A stretch of DNA of 33,429 nucleotides from DATAYF01 sp036272735. GTDB taxonomy: Bacteria; Chloroflexota; Ktedonobacteria; Ktedonobacterales; Ktedonobacteraceae. The notes beneath the pieces were generated by a model, which made no database searches, had not been told where the DNA came from, and saw only the letters and a list, made by a program, of their open reading frames with translations. The position numbers and the translations under genes were made by a program. The stretch spans positions 1 through 33,429 of the forward strand of contig DATAYF010000364.1 in assembly GCA_036272735.1 (NCBI GenBank), read 5' to 3'. This document shows positions 25,933-32,782 of this stretch, piece by piece (within the stretch, counting starts at the first letter, position 1; each line of letters starts with the position of its first letter).

Positions 25933-26607
25933 TTACCAGAGATACGGCGCGAGGCGATAGCGCACCTTTTGCGTGTATGCTGTATATCCTGGCAAATCTT
26001 TCTTCAGCAGCTCCTCCTCGTCAAGGATTCTCCATATCAGCACGGGCAAGGTCAGAGCGATGATCGCCAGTCCCCACCATGAGTCGAGCGCGAGTGGTAT
26101 GCCTATCACCATGATCAGGACTCCCACATACATAGGATGCCGAACACGCGCGTAGAGACCTGTGGAGATGACTTTCTGGTCGTTCACGGTCTCAATCGAG
26201 GAACCTCCATAGCTATTTTCTCTGAAGACGAGCAGGTTGACGAAGAGTCCCAGCGCGACCAGCAGGTCCCCAAGCAATGCGACAGGCGTGGGCACCGGAG
26301 ACCAGCCGAAACGATAGTCGAGGGCGGAGAAAACCATCACTCCGAGGAGTGACAGGAACCCGAGGGCTATGATGATTTTTTGCGCCATTCTGGTTTCCGC
26401 CGCTGGCCCCACTTTCTTGCGCCGCTCAAGCAGCTCTGGGTCCTTCAGACTCAGGTAGACGCCGATCGAGTTCACTGCTACCAGAAAGACGACGATAAAG
26501 ACCCACGCTTGCCAGTAGTTGAGCGTCCACGCTGGCAGAAACAGCAATACTCCCAACACAATAGCACCGATAAGAAATGTTCCTACTGCTTGAATACTGA
26601 GCTTCAT
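25933..26607 (-). CDS. Isoprenylcysteine carboxyl methyltransferase-family membrane protein
   Basis: A 224-residue membrane protein with about five hydrophobic segments. The ICMT/PEMT/NnrU-type SAM and substrate motif is visible near the C-terminus: STGLYARVRHPMYVG, then the acidic DEEELL and RYRLAPYLW. Bacterial members methylate unknown, probably lipid or small-molecule, substrates. ATG 26607 has AAAGGA about 13 bases upstream. It sits between the TetR gene (45 bases) and the ABC ATPase, so it may modify the compound that the exporter handles; that link is inferred. Confidence 0.87.
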   Translation of the reverse strand: MKLSIQAVGTFLIGAIVLGVLLFLPAWTLNYWQAWVFIVVFLVAVNSIGVYLSLKDPELLERRKKVGPAAETRMAQKIIIALGFLSLLGVMVFSALDYRFGWSPVPTPVALLGDLLVALGLFVNLLVFRENSYGGSSIETVNDQKVISTGLYARVRHPMYVGVLIMVIGIPLALDSWWGLAIIALTLPVLIWRILDEEELLKKDLPGYTAYTQKVRYRLAPYLW

Positions 26608-26652
26608 AGTATCGCAATCCTTTTATGGCCTTTCAGGGCGAGGCCCTCTGTC

Positions 26653-27372
26653 TTACGCCTGGTCATCATCTCGCATTACCGCTACCCAGATTCTCACCCC
26701 TTCGGCGTCAGCACGATAGAAGGAATGTGGGGGCGCGCCGAGCATTCGCTCTATCGCATCCATGTAGGCAGCATGGGTAGTGACGATCTCTTCAATGAGG
26801 CGCTGATCGTCGTCGTGCTTCTGGTCTAACGAGAGCAGTAACCGGGCATGCGTATTGCCCATGCCCTGCAACAGGGACAGAATGATTTCGCCAGCTTTGT
26901 CAGGATAGATGGTGGTGAAGCTACCTTCCCGAACGCCTTGACGGACAATCTCGGTGAGCAGTGGCGCGCGCTGTTGGAGAAGCACCTCGTCCACTTTCTG
27001 GCGGATGAGGGCGTTATCGTCGATGTACCAGACACGTATCAGCTTGACCACTTCGGCCTTGTGGGCCACTCTCAAACGGTCCAGCGTATCGAAGAAGCCC
27101 TGGAGTTTTTCGATGGCGGAAAGACTCGGATCATGGATGATGGGCAGCAGCGGCTTTTCCGACTCTTGCTCGATCCGTTCGATGAACGCTTCCAGCAGCG
27201 CCCCACGCGAGTCGAAGTAGTGATGGAAAGCGCCGCTAGAAATCTGTATATCGTCCAGGATATCCTGGATCGACATCTGCTCGTATCCCTTGGTCAACAC
27301 GAGTCGTTGGGCGGCATCTAAAATCTCTCGGCGCTTCGCAGCAAATTCCTCTGGTTTGACGGTTCGAGCCAT
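26653..27372 (-). CDS. TetR/AcrR family transcriptional regulator
   Basis: A 239-residue repressor. Residues 10-55 form the DNA-binding domain with the helix-turn-helix MSIQDILDDIQISSGAFHHYF; the remainder is the helical ligand domain, ending in a short hydrophobic tail. It is the first gene of an operon with the ICMT-like protein and the ABC exporter. A perfect 13-bp-arm palindrome (27385-27413) covers the -10 and start site of its strong promoter, so autorepression of the whole operon, relieved by an exported compound, is the likely circuit. Confidence 0.92.
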   Translation of the reverse strand: MARTVKPEEFAAKRREILDAAQRLVLTKGYEQMSIQDILDDIQISSGAFHHYFDSRGALLEAFIERIEQESEKPLLPIIHDPSLSAIEKLQGFFDTLDRLRVAHKAEVVKLIRVWYIDDNALIRQKVDEVLLQQRAPLLTEIVRQGVREGSFTTIYPDKAGEIILSLLQGMGNTHARLLLSLDQKHDDDQRLIEEIVTTHAAYMDAIERMLGAPPHSFYRADAEGVRIWVAVMRDDDQA

Positions 27373-27384
27373 TGCTTCACCTTC

Positions 27385-27413
27385 ATTAATAAAAAGATCG
27401 TCTTTTTATTAAT
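27385..27413 (-). promoter_or_regulatory. Operator palindrome of the TetR operon
   Basis: ATTAATAAAAAGA - TCG - TCTTTTTATTAAT, a perfect inverted repeat, 12 bases upstream of the tetR start codon and overlapping the -10 box and the expected transcription start. Read directly; TetR binding is inferred. Confidence 0.75.
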
Positions 27414-27439
27414 TATAGCCATCAGTTTTCTTTTGTCAA
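27412..27439 (-). promoter_or_regulatory. Promoter of the TetR-ABC operon
   Basis: On the minus strand, TTGACA (27439-27434), 16-base spacer, TATAAT (27417-27412). Both boxes are consensus. The -10 is adjacent to and partly inside the operator palindrome. Confidence 0.75.
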
Positions 27440-27679
27440 GTGGCCTGGGTTATGTGTAAATCCCAACGCTAAACGGCTCATATGCATCCTCGTCGATGAG
27501 CGATGTGATACTATGAAGAGCGTGTACATTTCTTCCTCAGAAACACGGATTGAGCTACACCAACGCGGTGTGTTTCTCTTTGATTCCAAGCGTCCCATTT
27601 TGCCTCATACGCGAGATCCGAGGAGGTGTGTGAGGCGTTTCATATTTGCATATAATGTACATCTAAGGGAGAATCTCTT

Positions 27680-28231
27680 ATGCAAGAGGCTGCGGTGTCA
27701 CTCCTTACCACCTGGCAAAACTTTTACGTCATCATCGGCTCCGCTGCTGCTGCACTGACTGGGTTGATGTTCGTGGTAGTGACCTTGACCGCGAGAGTTC
27801 AGGGATCAGGGACGAATGAGGCGGTTGCGGCATTCAGCACACCAAACGTCGCGCATTTTTGTGCCGCGCTCCTCATTGCCGCGATTCTCAGCGCACCGTG
27901 GCAGGTGCTTTGGAATGTCAGCGTTCTGCTCGGCCTCTGCGGTCTTGGAGGGGTGATTTACGTTGTCATCGTTGGACGGCGGGTGCGCCATCAGACGAGC
28001 TATCAGCCGGTGCTGGAAGACTGGCTGTGGCATATGGCCTTCCCGCTCGTCTCCTACACGGCACTGGTCGTCGCGGCGATTGTGCTCCCAGACAATCCGG
28101 CGCTGGCACTGTTCGCCATCGGCGCTGCTACGGTTCTGCTCCTGTTCATCGGTATTCACAACGCGTGGGATACCGTGACCTATATTGCCCTTGAGCGCTC
28201 CCTGTTGGAGAACAAGGGCCGGGAGCAGTGA
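27680..28231 (+). CDS. Small integral membrane protein, unknown function
   Basis: A 183-residue protein with four or five hydrophobic segments at about 16-38, 59-72, 77-98, 118-136 and 139-160, and no catalytic motif or recognised family. Charged loops near 40-50 and 100-115 and a charged C-terminus suggest an ordinary inner-membrane protein. ATG 27680 follows AAGGGAGAATCTCTT; TATAAT at 27651-27656 gives a short leader, though no good -35 is seen. The amine oxidase gene follows after 57 bases on the same strand and may share the transcript. Confidence 0.75.
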   Translation: MQEAAVSLLTTWQNFYVIIGSAAAALTGLMFVVVTLTARVQGSGTNEAVAAFSTPNVAHFCAALLIAAILSAPWQVLWNVSVLLGLCGLGGVIYVVIVGRRVRHQTSYQPVLEDWLWHMAFPLVSYTALVVAAIVLPDNPALALFAIGAATVLLLFIGIHNAWDTVTYIALERSLLENKGREQ

Positions 28232-28288
28232 GCGCGTCTTCGTATCTGCTGTTCACCCATCTCTCGTGACCTGAAGAGGAGAAGCACC

Positions 28289-29728
28289 ATGACCCAAATC
28301 GCTATCGTCGGAGCAGGCATTGCGGGCCTCAACGCGGCTCTCACCTTGCAGGACGCCGGTCTCTCGTGTACCATCTACGAAGCATCCAATCGCATCGGCG
28401 GTCGCATGCACTCGGATGCTATGACCTGGGCGGATGGGATGGTCAGCGAGTGGTGTGGGGAATTCATTGACGCTGAACATGAAACCATGCACCAGTTGAT
28501 CAAGCGTTTCGGCCTTCGCACCATTGATCTCGGAGGCGCAAGAACTGACCCTGACCGGACACGAAGCATTCTGTATTTCTGCAATCGCTATTATCATACA
28601 GAAGAACTGATTAAGGACTTTCAAGCCTTCGCACCACTTTTACAACAGCAATTCCAGGAAGTGGGTTTCCCAACGACCCATACGCACTTTACCACGGAAG
28701 GGGTGAGGCTCGATCGTCTCAGTGTGTATGAGTGGATTGAGCAGTATGTCGAGGGTGGGCACGATGCGCCAGTGGGTCATCTGTTGGAGACTGCCTGCAC
28801 CGGTTTCTACGGCCTGGATACCCGTGAGCAAAGTGCTCTCAATCTGGTGTACCTGTTTGGTTCACGCGACCAGGCGAAGAGTTCGATCACTTCCGGGCCG
28901 CTGCAAGCAAGCCGCAAGATTGTGGGAGGCAACGAGCAACTTCCGCTGGCTCTTGCCCGCAGTTTGCCGGAAAAGTCTATCCATTTGGGCCACCAACTGG
29001 TGGCGCTTGAACGAACGAGTGACACTTCGCTCACCTTGACGTTTGCTGTTGCTGCTGGTGGCACTCTGGAAGTGCATTGCGACTGTGCGCTTCTCGCGCT
29101 CCCGTTCAGCGCCTTACGCCATGTCGATTATCGGCGGGCCGGATTTGATCCGCTGAAGCAGGTTGCTATTGAAGAGCTAGGCTACGGCACGATCTCCAAG
29201 CTCTTCTTACAGTTTGATCGGCCTTACTGGTACGAGGATGGCCCCTGGCCTCACCCGAACAGTGGCTTTATCATCACAGATCTGGATATTCAGACGCTCT
29301 GGGACACTTCCTCTGGTCAAATCGGTTCAAGCGGGTTGCTCGTCGATTATACGAGCGGACACCGAGGGGCCACGTATGCGCCACCCACACCCTATTCCAC
29401 GACTAATGACTCGCCAAATGTTCAGCAGTATGCTCAGAACTGCCTTCAGCAATTGGAGTCTGTCTTCCCTGGCATCAGCGCCCACTATACCGGCAAGGCG
29501 GCGTTGAGCTATCCCACCGGCGACCCTTTTCTGCTGGGCAGTTACGCCTGCTGGCGTGTTGGACAGTATACCCACTTCGGCGGCTACGAGGGCGTGCGCC
29601 AGGGACCCGTTCACTTTGCGGGCGAACATTGCTCGGTCGAGTTCCAGGGCTTTATGGAAGGCGCGGCCAGAGAGGGCGCGCGGGCTGCTGAGGAGATTGT
29701 GCAGGATGTGGCGCGAGGGAGGTATTAA
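28289..29728 (+). CDS. Flavin monoamine oxidase-family protein
   Basis: A 479-residue FAD-dependent amine oxidase. The ADP-binding fold is GAGIAGLNAA (8-17) with E31 for the ribose and GGRM at 37-40; the C-terminal FAD motif is FAGEHCSVEFQGFMEGA near 443-459. The middle has the usual substrate domain. There is no signal peptide. Substrates of this group range from polyamines and aromatic amines to amino acids or carotenoid-like compounds, so the target is open. ATG 28289 follows GAGGAGAAGCACC. A long hairpin starts six bases after the stop. Confidence 0.9.
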   Translation: MTQIAIVGAGIAGLNAALTLQDAGLSCTIYEASNRIGGRMHSDAMTWADGMVSEWCGEFIDAEHETMHQLIKRFGLRTIDLGGARTDPDRTRSILYFCNRYYHTEELIKDFQAFAPLLQQQFQEVGFPTTHTHFTTEGVRLDRLSVYEWIEQYVEGGHDAPVGHLLETACTGFYGLDTREQSALNLVYLFGSRDQAKSSITSGPLQASRKIVGGNEQLPLALARSLPEKSIHLGHQLVALERTSDTSLTLTFAVAAGGTLEVHCDCALLALPFSALRHVDYRRAGFDPLKQVAIEELGYGTISKLFLQFDRPYWYEDGPWPHPNSGFIITDLDIQTLWDTSSGQIGSSGLLVDYTSGHRGATYAPPTPYSTTNDSPNVQQYAQNCLQQLESVFPGISAHYTGKAALSYPTGDPFLLGSYACWRVGQYTHFGGYEGVRQGPVHFAGEHCSVEFQGFMEGAAREGARAAEEIVQDVARGRY

Positions 29729-29734
29729 GCAACA

Positions 29735-29789
29735 AACTCCATAGATAAACGTGATGCTCCCTGGGAGCATCACGTTTATCTATGGAGTT
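29735..29789 (+). terminator. Perfect 27-bp hairpin after the amine oxidase
   Basis: Arms of 27 bases with no mismatch around a single T, apex GCTCCC-T-GGGAGC. It is homologous to the hairpin at 32614-32677, with paired changes in both arms. Confidence 0.65.
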
Positions 29790-29853
29790 GAGGAGAAATC
29801 GAGAAAGATTAAGGTGTTTTATCGAGCAATCCGATATAATAGTGCTCGCCCAT

Positions 29854-29922
29854 TTACGTACGGACAAGTGCTTGCAAACGACCCAGGCTCTCAATATACT
29901 CATCTAAATTGGACGTGACCAT
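29854..29922 (-). CDS. Possible 22-residue small protein
   Basis: ATG 29922 is preceded by AAAGGAG about ten bases upstream and opens a frame of 22 codons beginning MVTSNLDEYIESLGRLQALV and ending at TAA 29854. It lies after a decayed oxidoreductase fragment. It could be a real small protein, the 5' stub of a lost gene, or chance. Confidence 0.25.
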   Translation of the reverse strand: MVTSNLDEYIESLGRLQALVRT

Positions 29923-29966
29923 TTCTGTATGACTCCTTTATGGATGCTACAAAAATTCGCTTTGGA

Positions 29967-30161
29967 TTAAATCGGTATTGACGCCAGCGGCGGCCATACT
30001 TCCCTGTGGGTTTCGAACACCACGCGCTCCAGCATGCCCTGCTTTCCCAACAGAGCCGTGATGCGGTCTTCAACCACCTGGATCTCTTTTCGCTGGAGCA
30101 TGTCTTTTTGCTCTTGCGTCAGAACGTGATGGTCGATCTCAGGTATAGGCCAGCCAGGATG
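29967..30161 (-). pseudogene. Remnant of a thioredoxin-reductase-like FAD oxidoreductase
   Basis: An open stretch of 64 codons without a start, reading VLTQEQKDMLQRKEIQVVED then ITALLGKQGMLERVVFETH. This resembles the segment after the NAD-binding domain in TrxB-like NAD(P)/FAD oxidoreductases. The N-terminal FAD domain is missing and the frame upstream is closed by TGA. It lies just downstream of the methyltransferase gene on the same strand. Family assignment is from recognition of the pattern only. Confidence 0.42.
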
Positions 30162-30212
30162 TCATCCTATCTGACCGGGGCAATGCTGGCGTTGGAACTA
30201 CTCATGGACATC

Positions 30213-30902
30213 TCAACCGTTCAGGAGGCGCCTGACGGCGATGATGTTGTCGGCGACGGTGCCCGACTGCCCATTTGGGCCAATGACCTGACGTTGAGGA
30301 GTATCCAAACGTTCTGTGCGCCAACTTCCAGTGTCCAGGTTGAGCGCAGCGAGCACCTCCGCCGGGGTAGAGAAGCGCGTATGTGTATGTGTATGTGTAT
30401 GTGGAGCGGGGTCCAAAGACCAGGGTGGGACCGAAGCGTGCTCGACGATGAGCAGGAGGCCGCCGGGTGCCACGGCGTGTGCCGCTGCTTGCAGGACACG
30501 GTCATGGGGAAACTCCACAGGCGACTGGAGGTACTGGGCGGAGACGAGGTCGAAGGCACCAGCAGGGAAGGTGCGGGCCAGGTCGTGCTGTTGAAAGTCA
30601 ATGCGGGCCTCGACGCCGACAGTGGCTGCGTAGGTCGAGGCCCGATTGAGGGCGGTGACGGATACGTCGATAGCGGTCACCTGCCAACCGTGCTGGGCCA
30701 ACCAGATCGCATCCCCTCCCTCACCGCAGCCGAGGTCCAGCGCGGTACCTGGGGGCAACGACTCGACGACATCGACCAGGACAGGGTTCGCTCTCCCGCT
30801 CCACACGCGTTCATGTCCTCGGTAGCGCTCCTCCCAGAACTGCTCGGCCTGGCTGCTGCCACCCTCATGTTGAGGTGTACCATTGATCCCTGCATCAAAC
30901 AT
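30213..30902 (-). CDS. Class I SAM-dependent methyltransferase
   Basis: A 229-residue Rossmann-fold methyltransferase. Motif I is ALDLGCGEGG (54-63), the acidic end of strand 2 is in VTAIDVS, and motif IV lies in FDLVSAQYLQSP; the FWEERYRGHERVWSG start is typical of TehB/thiopurine-type small-molecule methyltransferases. Residues 168-175 are (His-Thr)4, coded by a hexanucleotide tandem repeat, in a loop of the C-terminal half. Start ATG 30902 has GAGAGAGATGG upstream. The gene is 78 bases downstream of the Rrf2 regulator, and a similar operator-like palindrome (30933-30953) covers its promoter region. Confidence 0.88.
   Translation of the reverse strand: MFDAGINGTPQHEGGSSQAEQFWEERYRGHERVWSGRANPVLVDVVESLPPGTALDLGCGEGGDAIWLAQHGWQVTAIDVSVTALNRASTYAATVGVEARIDFQQHDLARTFPAGAFDLVSAQYLQSPVEFPHDRVLQAAAHAVAPGGLLLIVEHASVPPWSLDPAPHTHTHTHTRFSTPAEVLAALNLDTGSWRTERLDTPQRQVIGPNGQSGTVADNIIAVRRLLNG
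30379..30402 (-). repeat. Hexanucleotide tandem repeat inside the methyltransferase
   Basis: Four exact copies of GTATGT on the plus strand, coding (His-Thr)4 in the minus-strand gene. Copy number change would alter the loop by two residues without a frameshift. Confidence 0.85.
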
Positions 30903-30932
30903 CGTTCCATCTCTCTCTTTTATTAGAGCCTT

Positions 30933-30953
30933 TATAGACTCTCGATATCTACA
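30933..30953 (-). promoter_or_regulatory. Operator-like palindrome before the methyltransferase
   Basis: Minus strand TGTAGA...GAGTCTATA, a 21-base imperfect palindrome that agrees at 14 of 21 positions with the palindrome over the Rrf2 promoter, including an identical half site GAGTCTATA. It overlaps TATAAA, a possible -10. Confidence 0.45.
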
Positions 30954-30980
30954 ATTACGCTAAAAAACAGGCTGGCTCCT

Positions 30981-31397
30981 TCATGCGAGCGCGCTCACAT
31001 CGCCCAGTTGTCCAACAAGCTCAACAAGCTTGCGCTCTTTGAGGTAATCCTCCATCTGTTGTTCTGCGTTCAGCATGACCCCCTGGATCAAGCACGCTGG
31101 ATTATGATGGGGTCCGACGCTGCAGTGAAACAATGAGGCTGTCCCTTCAATGGCGTGAATGACCTCCAGGAAAGAAAGCTCCTCTTTGTCTCGCAGCAGC
31201 ATATAGCCGCCGTTGACTCCGGGCGTGGACTCGATCAAGCCAGCCTTCACGAGCCTGGTCAAAATCTTGGAGAGGTACGTTGGGGAAAGCTCCTGAAACT
31301 CTGCCAGTTGCTGGACGCCGACGGTGGTCCCGGGAGGGAGCGCTACAAAATACAGCATGGTATGGAGCGCATAATTGGTTGCCTGTGAGTACTTCAC
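30981..31397 (-). CDS. Rrf2 family transcriptional regulator
   Basis: A 138-residue winged-helix regulator: MKYSQATNYALHTMLYFVAL at the start, the recognition helix region ELSPTYLSKILTRLVKAGLI (37-56) and the GVNGGYML wing (60-67). The C-terminal sensing segment has C92 and C102 with two His between them (HCSVGPHHNPAC); Fe-S members such as IscR and NsrR have three Cys, so this could be a thiol sensor or an altered cluster site. The start is GTG 31397, preceded by GGCGGAGAGAC; the longer frame to 31565 crosses its own promoter. Likely autoregulated and controlling the methyltransferase gene. Confidence 0.9.
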   Translation of the reverse strand: MKYSQATNYALHTMLYFVALPPGTTVGVQQLAEFQELSPTYLSKILTRLVKAGLIESTPGVNGGYMLLRDKEELSFLEVIHAIEGTASLFHCSVGPHHNPACLIQGVMLNAEQQMEDYLKERKLVELVGQLGDVSALA

Positions 31398-31415
31398 GTC
31401 TCTCCGCCTTTCTAT

Positions 31416-31436
31416 TACAGACTTGATGAGTCTATA
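31416..31436 (-). promoter_or_regulatory. Operator palindrome of the Rrf2 gene
   Basis: TACAGACT-TGATG-AGTCTATA on the plus strand: arms AGACT / AGTCT, extended to ACAGACT / AGTCTAT with one mismatch, spacer TGATG. It overlaps the -10 of the Rrf2 promoter, which suits autorepression. Confidence 0.6.
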
Positions 31437-31462
31437 ATAGAATAGATTGCGCGGAATGTCAA
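31434..31462 (-). promoter_or_regulatory. Promoter of the Rrf2 gene
   Basis: On the minus strand, TTGACA (31462-31457), 17-base spacer, TATTAT (31439-31434). The expected start near 31427 falls inside the operator palindrome and leaves a leader of about 30 bases to GTG 31397. Confidence 0.62.
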
Positions 31463-31543
31463 GGGCGAGACCATCAAAACCCTGTTCAAAAGTACAGGCC
31501 ATTTCCGATAGAAAAATGCTATCCTTTAGCCGGGAGGTGTGAC

Positions 31544-32581
31544 ATGAAAAAATTCTACATTGCAACAGATAAAGCTTTGGCTATTGCCCATCAGCAGCAT
31601 GGGGAATGGGTGGTTGATCCGCAACTACCTGGCCTGGCGACCCAATGTCTGGCTGTTGAGGATCAACAGCCACACGAGGTCTATTGCGGCACCTTTGGTC
31701 AGGGATTGTGGTCCAGTCACGATGCTGGAGGCACATGGGAAAACGTCGGAACAAATATCATTGGTGAGCAGGTCATGTCGGTTGCCATCAGTCCGTTAGA
31801 GCGTTCCAATGGACAAAGCGTCATCTATGCGGGAACGGAGCCGAGCGCCATTTTCCGTTCGGCGGATGGTGGAGCAAGCTGGCATGATCTCGCAACGCTG
31901 CGTCAGGTACCCTCTGCTCCAACCTGGAGTTTTCCACCCCGTCCCTATACCAGTCACGTTCGCTGGATGACCCCCGACCCACTTCAAGCGGGCCGGATCT
32001 ATGCAGCTATCGAGGCAGGAGCCCTGCTTCGCAGTTTCGATGGCGGGGAAACCTGGCAAGATCGCAAGCCCGATGGACCTTTTGATACGCATACCCTGGC
32101 CGTGCATAAGCTGGCGCCCAATCGCCTTTATTCTGCGGCAGGGGATGGCTTTATGCAGGCAGGAAATGGCTTCGTCGAGAGCGATACTGGTGGAGATAGC
32201 TGGTATCGACCCGGTGAAGGTCTCCACCATCATTACCTCTGGAGTGTCGCGGTTGATCCCGCTGATCCGAACACGCTAGTCATATCGGCGGCCCATGGTC
32301 CACAGCAAGCCCATAATCCACAAAGCGCAGAGTCAGCAGTTTACCGTCGTAGCCAGGACAGTGCGTGGCAACAGGTGCGAGCCGGTTTGCCTGAGGAAAA
32401 GGGATTACTGACCTGCGTCTTGACTGCCAATCCAGCCGAACCGGGAGTCTTTTATGCAGGCAGCAATAAAGGCATTTTCCGCTCCGCTGATGCAGGGATG
32501 AGTTGGGAAGCGTTGCCTATGCGCTGGCCGGATCATTTCCAGGTGGGACGGGTCCATGCGCTCGTGGTCGTAGAAGAATAG
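31544..32581 (+). CDS. BNR/Asp-box repeat protein (sialidase-like propeller)
   Basis: A 345-residue beta-propeller with five Asp-box turns: SHDAGGTWE, SADGGASWH, SFDGGETWQ, SDTGGDSWY and SADAGMSWE. Such VPS10/BNR propellers occur in glycoside hydrolases and in non-catalytic proteins. No sialidase arginine triad is evident and there is no signal peptide, so a cytosolic non-enzymatic or uncharacterised role is likely. ATG 31544 follows GGGAGGTGTGAC. Divergent from the Rrf2 gene; a long hairpin follows the stop. Confidence 0.85.
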   Translation: MKKFYIATDKALAIAHQQHGEWVVDPQLPGLATQCLAVEDQQPHEVYCGTFGQGLWSSHDAGGTWENVGTNIIGEQVMSVAISPLERSNGQSVIYAGTEPSAIFRSADGGASWHDLATLRQVPSAPTWSFPPRPYTSHVRWMTPDPLQAGRIYAAIEAGALLRSFDGGETWQDRKPDGPFDTHTLAVHKLAPNRLYSAAGDGFMQAGNGFVESDTGGDSWYRPGEGLHHHYLWSVAVDPADPNTLVISAAHGPQQAHNPQSAESAVYRRSQDSAWQQVRAGLPEEKGLLTCVLTANPAEPGVFYAGSNKGIFRSADAGMSWEALPMRWPDHFQVGRVHALVVVEE

Positions 32582-32613
32582 CGTCAGACGCTGAAAAATC
32601 ATCAAAAAAACCA

Positions 32614-32677
32614 TCACAACTCCATAGACGAACGTGATGCTCCCCGGGGAGCATCACGTTCGTCTATGGAGTTGTGA
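32614..32677 (+). terminator. Perfect 32-bp hairpin after the BNR gene
   Basis: Arms of 32 bases with no mismatch meeting at CCCC|GGGG, starting 33 bases after the stop codon. Its inner 27 bases match the hairpin at 29735-29789; where the two differ, both arms have changed together so pairing is kept. Confidence 0.65.
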
Positions 32678-32705
32678 ACATCGTGTGAAGACAATATGCG
32701 AAAAT

Positions 32706-32734
32706 TTGTAAATTACACAATACAGCGTTATAAT
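32706..32734 (+). promoter_or_regulatory. Promoter of the parB-like gene
   Basis: TTGTAA (32706-32711), 17-base spacer, TATAAT (32729-32734). The leader to ATG 32783 would be about 42 bases. Confidence 0.55.
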
Positions 32735-32782
32735 ATAGGCATGAAAAGATGTTGTTATTAGAGCGAAAGGTTACAACATGTA

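Noticed and set aside
27513..27758. 81-codon plus-strand frame between tetR and the membrane protein
   Set aside because: No ribosome site, odd composition, and it overlaps the well-supported start of the membrane protein gene.
30379..30402. Tandem repeat as a CRISPR-like array
   Set aside because: The units are 6 bases, contiguous and inside a coding region, with no spacers.
30006..30926. Long plus-strand open frame opposite the methyltransferase
   Set aside because: It is antisense to a clear methyltransferase and an oxidoreductase fragment, with low-complexity composition and no ribosome site.
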